64,000 bases of DNA, from NCBI RefSeq assembly GCF_900188125.1, contig NZ_FZOW01000005.1, positions 1-64,000 on the forward strand, given 5' to 3'. A program made the translations under genes and the position numbers. The notes below the pieces were generated by a model. The model saw only the letters and a list, made by a program, of their open reading frames with translations. It had not been told where the DNA came from and did no database searches. Positions 41,817-49,565 of the stretch are shown piece after piece. Each line of letters opens with the position of its first letter. The stretch's first letter is position 1. The DNA is from Rhodococcoides kyotonense (lineage in GTDB: Bacteria > Actinomycetota > Actinomycetes > Mycobacteriales > Mycobacteriaceae).

Positions 41817-42038
41817 GTGGCCAGGGACACCGACAAGATCGAGCGCGAGATCGAGGCCGCTCGCAACCAGCTCGCCAGCACGCTCGACGAACTGAGCGTC
41901 CGCGCCAGCCCCAAGCGAATCGTGGAGAGCACGAAGCAGTCGCTGGTCTCCAAGCTCAACGAGCCCCCGGTCAAGTACACCCTCATCGGTGTCGGTGCAG
42001 TCGTCGCCGTCCTGGTCGTCCGGAAGATCTTCAGCTGA
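41817..42038 (+). CDS. DUF3618 small membrane protein
   Basis: A 73-residue protein from GTG 41817 with ggagg four bases upstream; an in-frame ATG 21 bases earlier is less likely. An amphipathic ARDTDKIEREIEAARNQLASTLDEL helix is followed by a basic linker and one C-terminal TM helix (YTLIGVGAVVAVLVVRKIF). It matches Rv2520c and closes the second conserved block. Confidence 0.9.
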   Translation: MARDTDKIEREIEAARNQLASTLDELSVRASPKRIVESTKQSLVSKLNEPPVKYTLIGVGAVVAVLVVRKIFS

Positions 42039-42130
42039 CGTAATCAGCGGCCTGACCAGGCGATTTCACATCTGGCGGTTTCTCCTGTTAATGTTTCTCC
42101 CGCACCGCAGAGAACACGCGGTGCGGATCG

Positions 42131-42204
42131 GCGCCATTAGCTCAGTTGGTTAGAGCAGCTGACTCTTAATCAGCGGGTCCGGGGTTCGAGTCCCTGATGG
42201 CGCA
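42131..42204 (+). tRNA. tRNA-Lys(CTT)
   Basis: Cloverleaf with acceptor gcgccat/atggcgc, D-loop agttggtta, anticodon stem gctga/tcagc with loop ctcttaa (anticodon CTT), and T-arm cgggg ttcgagt ccctg. Discriminator A; CCA not encoded. The 3' half from 42171 to the end is the left copy of the 55-bp duplication that defines the island, so the functional 3' end of this gene was probably supplied by the inserted element. Confidence 0.97.
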
Positions 42205-42225
42205 CACCAAGTGCCCCTGAACAGC
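42171..42225 (+). repeat. Left attachment repeat (attL) in tRNA-Lys
   Basis: 55 bases identical to 58583-58637, beginning at cagcgggtcc in the anticodon stem and running through the tRNA 3' end into the first arm of the terminator hairpin. The preceding bases differ between copies. Direct repeats of a tRNA 3' end flanking foreign genes are the standard product of tyrosine-recombinase insertion. Confidence 0.88.
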
Positions 42226-42251
42226 GTTTACGCTGGTCAGGGGCATTTTTT
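42212..42251 (+). terminator. tRNA-Lys terminator (island-side copy)
   Basis: A 15-base stem (42212-42226 with 42231-42245, one mismatch) with loop ttta, followed by six Ts. It is related to the hairpin at 58623-58658 but differs at several positions outside the 55-bp identity. Confidence 0.9.
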
Positions 42252-42754
42252 GTCGTTTGACCGCTCCCAGGTATCCGCAGACTTCGCAAATGTGAGCAAC
42301 CCGCTGACCAGCGGATTCGCAGGCATACTAGGGCGATTCGGGGACTCGACTCTTAATCCCGTTTTTCGGGAACTCAGGTTTGGGTACCAATGCGGGTGAC
42401 CTGCGAAGACGCGCGTCCGATTCTACGGCCAGGCGGCCGACGGACGACTGTGGACGCTCAACTCATCACTTACTCAACACTTTGCGCTCAAAGAGTCGAC
42501 CTCGGTGTCAGCGGTCATGTAAAGCCGCAGGTACGAGGGCCATTCGGCACACAGTTCCCCACCGGCTGTCACACAATTCCTCACCCAAGGACATGTCGGT
42601 TCGGGGTTCGAGTGCCGCTCAGGTTCGCGGAAGAGTTCCACGAGTCGTTCAACGGCGATTGACTTCCCAGCCACGCCGTTTCCCTCCCCGACGATTGGCT
42701 TCACTGCCTCGCCCACCAGATCTGGCGTTCTAGAGTTCCTTCACTATGACCTAT
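42252..42754. other. AT-richer island flank, no gene seen
   Basis: About 500 bases with only short open frames of chance composition. It contains an 11-base match to the tRNA anticodon region (gactcttaatc, 42348-42358), running into a small hairpin tcccg-ttttt-cggga (42357-42371). It may be the eroded remains of an integrase region, but no recombinase residues can be read. Confidence 0.5.
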
Positions 42755-42770
42755 GGTGATCCACATCACC
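42755..42770. promoter_or_regulatory. Palindrome ggtgat-ccac-atcacc upstream of hydroxylase operon
   Basis: A 6-bp perfect inverted repeat with a four-base centre, about 160 bases upstream of the leader peptide. Possible operator or activator site for the hydroxylase-dioxygenase operon. Confidence 0.4.
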
Positions 42771-42868
42771 GCTACAGGTGTCGTTCAACCGGCAAAATGT
42801 GGCTTTGAACTGGTGCTTATGAAGTTTTACTCAGTTGTTGCCATCAAGACCTTTCTTTACGGCCACCC

Positions 42869-42884
42869 AACTGGCATGCTAGTT
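42869..42884. promoter_or_regulatory. Candidate GntR site, hydroxylase promoter
   Basis: aactggcatgctagtt is a near palindrome 32 bases upstream of the leader start. Its CTGGcAtGCTAG part shares 10 of 12 bases with CTGGaAcGCTAG in the palindrome before the luciferase-like gene (47672-47691), suggesting one regulator for both operons. Confidence 0.5.
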
Positions 42885-42915
42885 GTAGTGATGCCGATCA
42901 CCAACGGAGGCCGAT

Positions 42916-42957
42916 ATGGCCTCAGGTCCATCAAACTGTTCTGAGAAGGTGCCATGA
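42916..42957 (+). CDS. 13-residue leader peptide coupled to hydroxylase gene
   Basis: A short frame MASGPSNCSEKVP with an ideal ribosome site (ggagg, five bases before the ATG). Its TGA overlaps the hydroxylase ATG as ATGA. The arrangement suggests translational coupling of the first enzyme to a leader. The peptide contains no run of one amino acid, so classical attenuation is not suggested. Real translation is unproven. Confidence 0.45.
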   Translation: MASGPSNCSEKVP

Positions 42958-44888
42958 CGAATTCGGACTTGCCCGCCCCGGGATTTCTCCCGTTTCTCGA
43001 CGACGGGAGCGGCTACGACACCGATGTGGTCGTCATCGGGCTCGGGCCGGCAGGCGGCACAGCCGCGCTCGCGCTCGCCACGTACGGAGTGCGAGTGCAC
43101 GCCGTGTCGATGTTCCCGTGGGTGGCCAACTCACCGCGAGCGCACATCACCAATCAGCGCGCTGCCGAGGTTCTGCGCGACCTGGGTGTGGAAGAAGAAG
43201 CGCGCCGTTACGCAACCCCGTGGGAACAGATGGGCGACACCCTTTTCACCACCAGTCTGGCCGGGGAAGAGATCGTGCGCCTGCAGACCTGGGGGACCGG
43301 TGATCTGCGGTACGGCGACTACCTGACCGGCAGCCCCTGCACGATGCTCGACATCCCGCAGCCACTGATGGAACCGGTGATGATCAAGAACGCCGCCGAG
43401 CGCGGAGCCATCATCAGCTTCCACACCGAATACCTCGACCACACCCAGGACGAGAACGGCGTGACCGTTCGACTCCGAGACGTCCGTTCCGGCCACGTCT
43501 TCGAACAACGCACGCGTTACTTGCTCGGTTTCGACGGTGCCCGCTCGAAGATCGCCGACGAGCTCGAGCTGCCTTTCGAAGGTGAACTCGCCCGGGCAGG
43601 AACCGCCTACATCCTCTTCAATGCCGACCTGAGCAAGTACGTCGCCCACCGCCCCAGCATTTTGCACTGGATCATGAACTCCAAGGCCGGGTTCGGTGAG
43701 ATCGGCATGGGTCTGCTGCGCGCGATCAAGCCCTGGAACCAGTGGATCGCCGGTTGGGGATTCGATATGGCAGACGGCCAGCCCGATGTCTCCGACGAGA
43801 CGGTCATCGAGCAGATCCGGACCCTGGTCGGCGACCCCGAACTCGATATCGACATCGAGTCCCGTTCGTTCTGGTACGTCAACCAGCAGCATGCCAACCA
43901 CTACCAGTCCGGTCGAGTTTTCTGTGGCGGTGACGCGGTGCACCGTCACCCGCCGAGCAGCGGGCTCGGCTCCAACACATCGGTGCAGGACGCATTCAAC
44001 ATTGCCTGGAAAATCGCTTTCGCCGTCAAGGGCTATGCCGGCCCCGAGCTCCTCGAAACCTACTCGCCCGAGCGGGTGCCGGTGGGCAAGCAGATCGTGG
44101 CTCGGGCCAACCAGTCGCGGAAAGACTATGCGGGCCTGCGTGAATGGTTCGACACCGACAGCGAAGACCCCGTGCTCGACGGTCTGGCCAAGCTCAAGGA
44201 CCCGTCCCCGGAAGGTGTCGCGCGCCGCGAACGCCTGTACGAGGCACTCGAACTCAAGAACACTGAGTTCAACGCGCACGGCGTCGAGTTGAACCAACGT
44301 TATGCCTCGACCGCCGTCGTACCCGATCCGGACCTCGCAGACGAACAGTGGGCGCGGCACCGGGAGTTGTACCTGCAGGCGACGACACGCCCGGGCGCCA
44401 AACTGCCACACGCATGGTTGGTCGGTAGCGACGGCCGCCGTATCTCCACCCTCGATGTGGTGGGCAAGGGCATGATGACTCTGCTCACCGGCATCGGTGG
44501 GCAGGCGTGGAAGCATGCCGCGGCCTCTCTCGACCTTCCGTATCTTCGGACCGTCGTGGTCGGCGAACCCGGCACCATCGACCCGTACGGCTACTGGCGT
44601 CAGGTACGCGAAATCCACGAAGCGGGCGCGATCTTGGTCCGCCCGGACGGATACATCGCGTGGCGACACAGCACACCGGTCTGGGACGACGCCGAGGCAC
44701 TGGCGACTTTGGAGGACGTAATGGGCACGATTCTGGATCGTCCTGCTGCGCGGACCGGCACTGGCGCGGAGACCATCGCTCAGGATTCTGCGCGGTCCAC
44801 AGCACCGCAGTACAGCACCGCACCGGCGCCCATCACCGTTCCTCAGGCGACGCCAGATGACGCGTTGGCCACGGCCGGACAGGAATAG
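42954..44888 (+). CDS. FAD-dependent aromatic hydroxylase (TfdB/MhpA type)
   Basis: Flavoprotein monooxygenase of 644 residues that should hydroxylate a phenol-type ring with NAD(P)H and oxygen. The Rossmann FAD motif is VVVIGLGPAGGTAALALA (about 25-42). The second FAD/NADPH motif is near GFDGARS. GGDAVHRHPPSSGLGSNTS and the later HGVELNQRYAS match the 2,4-dichlorophenol/phenol hydroxylase branch better than E. coli MhpA. A thioredoxin-like C-terminal domain (about 480-590) and a disordered Thr/Ala/Pro tail follow. It is two bases from the dioxygenase gene, so its product probably is the catechol that gene cleaves. Substrate is unknown. Confidence 0.88.
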   Translation: MTNSDLPAPGFLPFLDDGSGYDTDVVVIGLGPAGGTAALALATYGVRVHAVSMFPWVANSPRAHITNQRAAEVLRDLGVEEEARRYATPWEQMGDTLFTTSLAGEEIVRLQTWGTGDLRYGDYLTGSPCTMLDIPQPLMEPVMIKNAAERGAIISFHTEYLDHTQDENGVTVRLRDVRSGHVFEQRTRYLLGFDGARSKIADELELPFEGELARAGTAYILFNADLSKYVAHRPSILHWIMNSKAGFGEIGMGLLRAIKPWNQWIAGWGFDMADGQPDVSDETVIEQIRTLVGDPELDIDIESRSFWYVNQQHANHYQSGRVFCGGDAVHRHPPSSGLGSNTSVQDAFNIAWKIAFAVKGYAGPELLETYSPERVPVGKQIVARANQSRKDYAGLREWFDTDSEDPVLDGLAKLKDPSPEGVARRERLYEALELKNTEFNAHGVELNQRYASTAVVPDPDLADEQWARHRELYLQATTRPGAKLPHAWLVGSDGRRISTLDVVGKGMMTLLTGIGGQAWKHAAASLDLPYLRTVVVGEPGTIDPYGYWRQVREIHEAGAILVRPDGYIAWRHSTPVWDDAEALATLEDVMGTILDRPAARTGTGAETIAQDSARSTAPQYSTAPAPITVPQATPDDALATAGQE

Positions 44889-44890
44889 AC

Positions 44891-45832
44891 ATGTCTATCG
44901 CACTGCTCGCAATGAGCCACAGCCCGCTTCTCGAACACGCAGAACTACCCGCAGATGTCTCCGTAGAACTGGAAGCGGCGTTCGACACGGCTCGTTCGTT
45001 CGTCCACGATTTCGATCCGGATGTCATCGTCAACTTCGCGCCCGATCACTACAACGGCTTCTTCTACACGCTGATGCCCGCGTTCTGCATCGGGTATGCA
45101 GCGGAGAGCATCGGCGACTACGGCAGCCAGGCCGGTCGACTGAACGTGCCCGAGGACTTCGCCCGTGACATCGCCGAGCATGTCATCGGTGATGAAATCG
45201 ACCTCGCCGTGTCACTCGAAATGCAGGTCGACCACGGCGCCGTTCAGCCGATCGAGTTGTTATACAAGGACATTGCGGCCAAGCCCGTCGTTCCGGTGTT
45301 CATCAACTCTGTGGCGCCGCCGTTCACCCCGGTCAAGCGAATCCGTCTACTGGGCGAATCGATTGGCCGGTATCTGTCGACGGTGGACAAGAAGGTATTG
45401 CTGATCGCATCCGGAGGTCTGTCGCACGATCCGCCGGTTCCCAAGTTGGCAACAGCGACAGTCGAGCAGCGAAAGGCGTTGCTGGGCAAGGGTGGCCCGA
45501 TCTCGGCCGAAGCTCGCGATGCCCGTCAACAGCGAGTGATCGACGCAGCGCGGGACTTCGCGGCGGGCACTGCCACGATTCAAGATCTTGCGCCCGAATG
45601 GGATCGGGAATTGATGAGCATCCTCGCCTCCGGCGATCTGACACCGCTCGACAGCTGGTCACCCGACGAGATGACCAAGATCGCAGGCAACTCCTCGCAC
45701 GAGGTACGGACGTGGATCGCCGGCTACGCTGCGCTCTCGGCCGCAGGTGGGTACGAAGTCGCGTACAGCTACTACCGGCCGATCAGAGAACTGATCGCGG
45801 GATTCGGTTTGACCACCGTCGTCCAACGCTGA
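44891..45832 (+). CDS. mhpB: Extradiol ring-cleavage dioxygenase, MhpB type
   Basis: Type II (LigB-fold) iron-dependent extradiol dioxygenase of 313 residues, the same length as E. coli 2,3-dihydroxyphenylpropionate 1,2-dioxygenase. His10, His53, His115 and His179 fall at matching places; His115 and His179 are the known acid/base pair in MhpB. FAPDHYNGFFY and SGGLSHDPPVP are near-identical to that family. It meta-cleaves a 3-substituted catechol carrying a propionate or acrylate side chain. A perfect 13-bp terminator stem follows. Confidence 0.92.
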   Translation: MSIALLAMSHSPLLEHAELPADVSVELEAAFDTARSFVHDFDPDVIVNFAPDHYNGFFYTLMPAFCIGYAAESIGDYGSQAGRLNVPEDFARDIAEHVIGDEIDLAVSLEMQVDHGAVQPIELLYKDIAAKPVVPVFINSVAPPFTPVKRIRLLGESIGRYLSTVDKKVLLIASGGLSHDPPVPKLATATVEQRKALLGKGGPISAEARDARQQRVIDAARDFAAGTATIQDLAPEWDRELMSILASGDLTPLDSWSPDEMTKIAGNSSHEVRTWIAGYAALSAAGGYEVAYSYYRPIRELIAGFGLTTVVQR

Positions 45833-45852
45833 CCTGACAATTTTTCGATGCC

Positions 45853-45894
45853 GAGTCCGAACGTGCCGCGCGACTTCGCGACACGTTCGGACTC
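45853..45894 (+). terminator. Terminator after hydroxylase-dioxygenase operon
   Basis: A perfect 13-bp stem, gagtccgaacgtg (45853-45865) with cacgttcggactc (45882-45894), loop of 16 bases that itself has a small gcg/cgc pairing. It sits 20 bases after the stop and ahead of the decayed regulator. Confidence 0.8.
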
Positions 45895-45987
45895 TTCGAA
45901 CAGACTGCGGCGTATGGGATCGAACCGGAAGGCGAAGAGGTTGGGAAGAGCGAGCCGACGACACCCGGCCGAACCGGGTAGCGCCGG

Positions 45988-46669
45988 GGACAAGTCGTCC
46001 TCGAACAGTTGAAGAAACGCATCCTCGATGGCAGATGCAAACCCGGCTCACGCATTTCCATCGAAGAGGTGCGTTGGGAGTTCGGCGTCAGCAAGAATCC
46101 GGTCATGGATGCCATGCGGCGCTTGGAAACAACGGGTTTCGCGCAGATCGTTCCGCGGAGCGGATGAAGGGTCGAGTCGTGCACGAAGTGTGAAGTCGGG
46201 AACTTCTTTCGTTTGTTCGGCAGCCTCGAAAGCGAAATAGCTGCTGTTGCTGCGGTGCGACGCACGTCGGCGCAGATCGATGGACTCGACGAGGCCTGGC
46301 GCAGCATCGAGCACGTGCGGCAGTATCCGGACAGTGCATAACGAAGCCGGATCTATCGTCGCCCCAACAGGGAATTCGACCTGGCGATGAACCGCCTGGC
46401 GCACTCGCGGGTGATGGCCGAACAGAGCACACGTATGTGGGGCATGTCGGATTTCTTGATTTCCACGGCCAGAAGCCGCTTCTCGACGCCCGGTGTGATC
46501 GAACAACGCAATCACGACCACGACGTGATCCGCGGCGCAATCATCCAGCAGCGCGTCGAGGCTGCACGGGCAAACGATGATCGACCACATCCACGCATCG
46601 ATCGACCCGGACAGAACATCCGCCCCCGGCGATGATCAACTCGAACCACAACCGTGGTCAGCCCGCTAG
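45988..46669 (+). pseudogene. Decayed GntR/FadR-type regulator
   Basis: Conceptual translation gives GntR helix-turn-helix sequence (EEVRWEFGVSKNPVMDAMRRL) then the FCD-like domain (FFRLFGSLESEIAAVAAVRR, NRLAHSRVMAEQSTRMWGMSDFLI). It is interrupted by in-frame TGA at 46165 and TAA at 46339, and a frameshift near 46575 after which MIDHIHASIDPD appears. It resembles the intact GntR at 46658-47431, which faces it tail to tail (NREFHAVIHRMAHSRIMAETSQRMWDLSDFLI). It is a broken paralogue, probably the former regulator of one of the two operons. Confidence 0.85.
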
Positions 46670-47431
46670 GTCTCTTTTGTCGGACTCATTTCGGATGACC
46701 TCGACCGTGCCCACGATATGGTGCTCCATTGCCTCCCGTGCCCACCGTTCGTTTCCGGCGCGAATCGCCTCAGCAATGCCACGGTGGTCATTCTGGCGTT
46801 CGTCCAGCGCGCTCGACAGGGGGTTGTTCACGCCCGAGGTGTTGATGAGGAAGTCGGACAGATCCCACATCCTTTGCGAGGTCTCGGCCATGATCCGCGA
46901 GTGCGCCATACGGTGAATGACCGCGTGAAACTCGCGGTTCTGCAGTCGATAGCCATGCGCTCGCACCGCACCGTCCTCGGAGGTGATGAGTCCGTCGACG
47001 GTGGCCGACACAGCGTCGAGGTCGCGAAGCTGGGCGTCGGTGCGCCGCAGCGCGGCAACTCCAGCGATCGTTCCTTCGAAACCGCCGAACAGAGTGAAGA
47101 AATCCTCGATCTCCTGGCGTGTGTACGACACGACCTGCACACCGACCTGGGGCACGATGTCGACCAATTTGTCGCTGGACAACCGGCGCAGAGCATCCAT
47201 GACAGGTTGCTTGCTGACCCCGAACTCCTGGCGAATCGACTCCACCACGATCTTCTCGCCGGAGGCGTAGTTGCCTTCGAGCAGGCGAGCTTTGAGCGTG
47301 TCATAGAGAACCGCAGAGAGCCTCGCGCCCGTGAGTCGAACGTTCGTCAGCGCGGCCGCAGCCTGCTCGGCTTGCCCCTGCGCTGAATTCTGCCAACTCG
47401 ACCGACCAACCGACGGCGCGTCGTCAACCAT
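46658..47431 (-). CDS. GntR family regulator (FadR/VanR subclass)
   Basis: A 257-residue repressor. The winged helix reads LYDTLKARLLEGNYASGEKI then SIRQEFGVSKQPVMDALRRL. The C-terminal FCD domain has the metal/ligand His pattern (EFHAVIHRMAHSR, EHHIVGT). The ATG at 47431 has a purine-rich site upstream; the frame extends 22 codons further but without support. It is divergent from the luciferase-like operon, whose promoter carries a 20-bp palindrome, and one half of that site recurs near its own promoter (47520-47528) and at the hydroxylase promoter. Confidence 0.9.
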   Translation of the reverse strand: MVDDAPSVGRSSWQNSAQGQAEQAAAALTNVRLTGARLSAVLYDTLKARLLEGNYASGEKIVVESIRQEFGVSKQPVMDALRRLSSDKLVDIVPQVGVQVVSYTRQEIEDFFTLFGGFEGTIAGVAALRRTDAQLRDLDAVSATVDGLITSEDGAVRAHGYRLQNREFHAVIHRMAHSRIMAETSQRMWDLSDFLINTSGVNNPLSSALDERQNDHRGIAEAIRAGNERWAREAMEHHIVGTVEVIRNESDKRDLAG

Positions 47432-47671
47432 GGTGATGACCTTCCCTCTGCAGACCGCGTGTAAAAGTCGAATTCTAGTTGACGTGATTCGGACCACCGT
47501 AAATCAGGACTGCTAAGAGGCTAGCATTTATGTCCGCAACAAACGGGAGCGGCGGCCGAGGTTCACTTGTCGAAATGCACTTGTAGCGCGTGTCACTGCT
47601 TTCGATCGTGGCAATGCGCAGCCTGCCGAGTGTCTGCCCTTGTGGTCTGGGTCACCGTCGGTTACTGTAAT

Positions 47672-47691
47672 CTGGAACGCTAGCATTCCAG
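47672..47691. promoter_or_regulatory. 20-bp palindromic operator for the luciferase-like operon
   Basis: CTGGAACGCTAGCATTCCAG is an inverted repeat with one mismatched base pair around a GCTAGC centre. It lies about 115 bases upstream of the luciferase-like gene and in the gap shared with gntR. GCTAGCATT recurs at 47520-47528 in front of gntR. A GntR-dimer site is the simplest reading. Confidence 0.65.
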
Positions 47692-47786
47692 AGTGTGAGC
47701 TTCTTAGCTCAGAGACGCACAGTGAAGCGAGCGTGCCCACCTCGAACACATCGACGATGCAGTCGGGTCGTAAGGAGAGCCACATC

Positions 47787-48860
47787 ATGGAATTCAGCAT
47801 CGGAACCTGCGCAAAGATCGACCAAGTATCAATGGTCAAGCAGGCCGAAGATCTGGGAGTCACACATTTCGGGGTCGGAGAAGGTCCGCTGCTCTTCAGT
47901 GACCCGTACCAGTTCCTCGCCCTGGCGGCTCGCGAGACGAGCACGATCCAACTCGGCACGATGGTCACCAACCCGTTGACACGGATCGCTCCGGTCACCG
48001 CGAACTCGATGGCCACCTTGAATGCACTCGCTCCGGGACGTACGTACCTGGGCATCGGAACAGCGAACAACGCTCTACGTTCGATGGGCAATCGCCCCGC
48101 CAAGATTTCAGAACTCATGCACGCCATCGAGGTCTCCCGTGACCTGATGGCCGGACGCCGCACTGTGCACAAGTGGCTCGGGCAGGAGCGCGAGGTCGAA
48201 TTCCTCGACAAGGAAAGCGGCTTCTACAACGTCAAGGACCACATCCCGATCTGGGTCGCCGCCGGCGGACCAAGAGGCCTGGCCGAGGCGGTCAAGTACG
48301 CCGACGCCATCGTCTACTGCCTCGGACCCAACCCCGAGATGATCAAACTGGTCCGTAGTCGGCTCGACAAAGCGGTGGCCGACGCCGGTCGCGCGCCAGG
48401 GTCGGTGAAACTGGTGTCCCTGTCGTGGTTCTATCAGCTCGAGAACGGCGAGACCTGGGAAGACGGCGTCACCAACGGGTTCGGTTCAGGCCCCATCAGT
48501 TCCTGCATCACCAATTCGGGTCTGATGGATCAGCACCGCGACGTACTCGGAGACGCCATCGTCGATGCCTCCATCACTGCCGCACAGCAATACCTCGGCG
48601 ACCCGACTGCCGCGGATCAGCCACATTATCTCGACACGTGGGCCAAGTACCTACGCGGTCTCGACCCCAAACACCGTCCGATCATCACCCAAGAGCTCGT
48701 CGACTACTGGTGCCTCTACGGTTCACCCGCCGAACTGCGTGAGAAGACCGCCTTGATGCTCGAATCGGGTGTCGACATCACCCAGGTGTTCCTGTCCAAC
48801 CCCTTCACCGCGCAACGCGACATCGACAACATCGGCCACTCGATCCTCGCCCACGCTTGA
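47787..48860 (+). CDS. Luciferase-like (LLM) flavin/F420-dependent monooxygenase
   Basis: Bacterial-luciferase-fold TIM barrel of 357 residues, FMN/FADH2- or F420-dependent. The start at ATG 47787 has aaggaga eight bases upstream. EFSIGTCAKIDQV, LAARETSTIQLGTMVTNP and RTYLGIGTANNALRSMG are typical LLM segments. IPIWVAAGGPRGLAEAVKYAD is the cofactor-phosphate region. It leads an operon with an isochorismatase-fold protein, an MDR oxidoreductase and a transporter. The LLM plus isochorismatase pair recalls RutA-RutB, where an amide ring bond is oxidatively opened; that reading is inference. Confidence 0.88.
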   Translation: MEFSIGTCAKIDQVSMVKQAEDLGVTHFGVGEGPLLFSDPYQFLALAARETSTIQLGTMVTNPLTRIAPVTANSMATLNALAPGRTYLGIGTANNALRSMGNRPAKISELMHAIEVSRDLMAGRRTVHKWLGQEREVEFLDKESGFYNVKDHIPIWVAAGGPRGLAEAVKYADAIVYCLGPNPEMIKLVRSRLDKAVADAGRAPGSVKLVSLSWFYQLENGETWEDGVTNGFGSGPISSCITNSGLMDQHRDVLGDAIVDASITAAQQYLGDPTAADQPHYLDTWAKYLRGLDPKHRPIITQELVDYWCLYGSPAELREKTALMLESGVDITQVFLSNPFTAQRDIDNIGHSILAHA

Positions 48861-48897
48861 ACCCGGCACTCGCACAGACACTCTCAGGAGAACTCTC

Positions 48898-49515
48898 ATG
48901 GAACTCGACCCCCGCAGCACCGCCCTCATCGTCGTCCACACTCAAGGCGACGTCGTCGGACCCGACGGAGCATTCGCTGACTTCTTCTACAGTCAGGTCG
49001 TCGAACGGGACGTGATCGCGAAGATCGCCGGCCTCGCCGACGACGTTCGCAGCGCCGGTGGAACGGTCGTCTACACCCGAGTGGCCTGGAAGCCGGATCT
49101 GTCCGACCTCGAGGTCAACTCACCCATCCTCGGCATCGTGCAGCAGTCCGGCTGCCTGCAGGAGGGAGCGCCACTCGCCGACATCGTCGAACCTCTCGCC
49201 CCGAAGGACGGCGATATCGTCGTCACCCACCAGCGCGTCGGCGGCTTCCAAAACAGCACTCTCGACGAGGTCCTCGAAGCGAACGGGATTACCACTACGG
49301 TGTTCGCCGGCGTAGCAACCAACTTCTCGGTCGAGGGAACCGCCCGTACCGCAAGCGATCTCGGCTACCGCACCGTCGTGGTCGAGGACGCATGCTCGGC
49401 CGCGACCCCCGAATCGCACACCGCCAGCATCGAATCGCTGGGACTGCTAGCAGAAATCGTCAGCATCGACGACGTGACCGCCGCGCTCCATGCCACAGTC
49501 AGCGGCACTGCATGA
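48898..49515 (+). CDS. Isochorismatase-fold protein with altered catalytic triad
   Basis: A 205-residue isochorismatase/cysteine-hydrolase fold: LIVVHTQGDVVGPDGAF at the start and VFAGVATNFSVEGTARTASDLGYR near the end. The usual Asp-Lys-Cys triad is not present: the Asp position is His14, the Lys position appears to be His111, and the Cys position is Ser144. It may belong to a Cys-less subgroup with other chemistry, or be non-catalytic. caggag precedes the ATG. The stop overlaps an upstream in-frame ATG of the next gene. Its place after an LLM enzyme suggests hydrolysis of the product, as RutB does. Confidence 0.85.
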   Translation: MELDPRSTALIVVHTQGDVVGPDGAFADFFYSQVVERDVIAKIAGLADDVRSAGGTVVYTRVAWKPDLSDLEVNSPILGIVQQSGCLQEGAPLADIVEPLAPKDGDIVVTHQRVGGFQNSTLDEVLEANGITTTVFAGVATNFSVEGTARTASDLGYRTVVVEDACSAATPESHTASIESLGLLAEIVSIDDVTAALHATVSGTA

Positions 49516-49565
49516 GCACCGCCATCACCACACCGGACACAACCACCAACACAGGAGAGATCCCC

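Noticed and set aside
42954-44888. Calling the hydroxylase MhpA
   Set aside because: The GGDAVHRHPP and ELNQRYAS segments fit the TfdB/phenol hydroxylase branch better, so no mhpA symbol was given.
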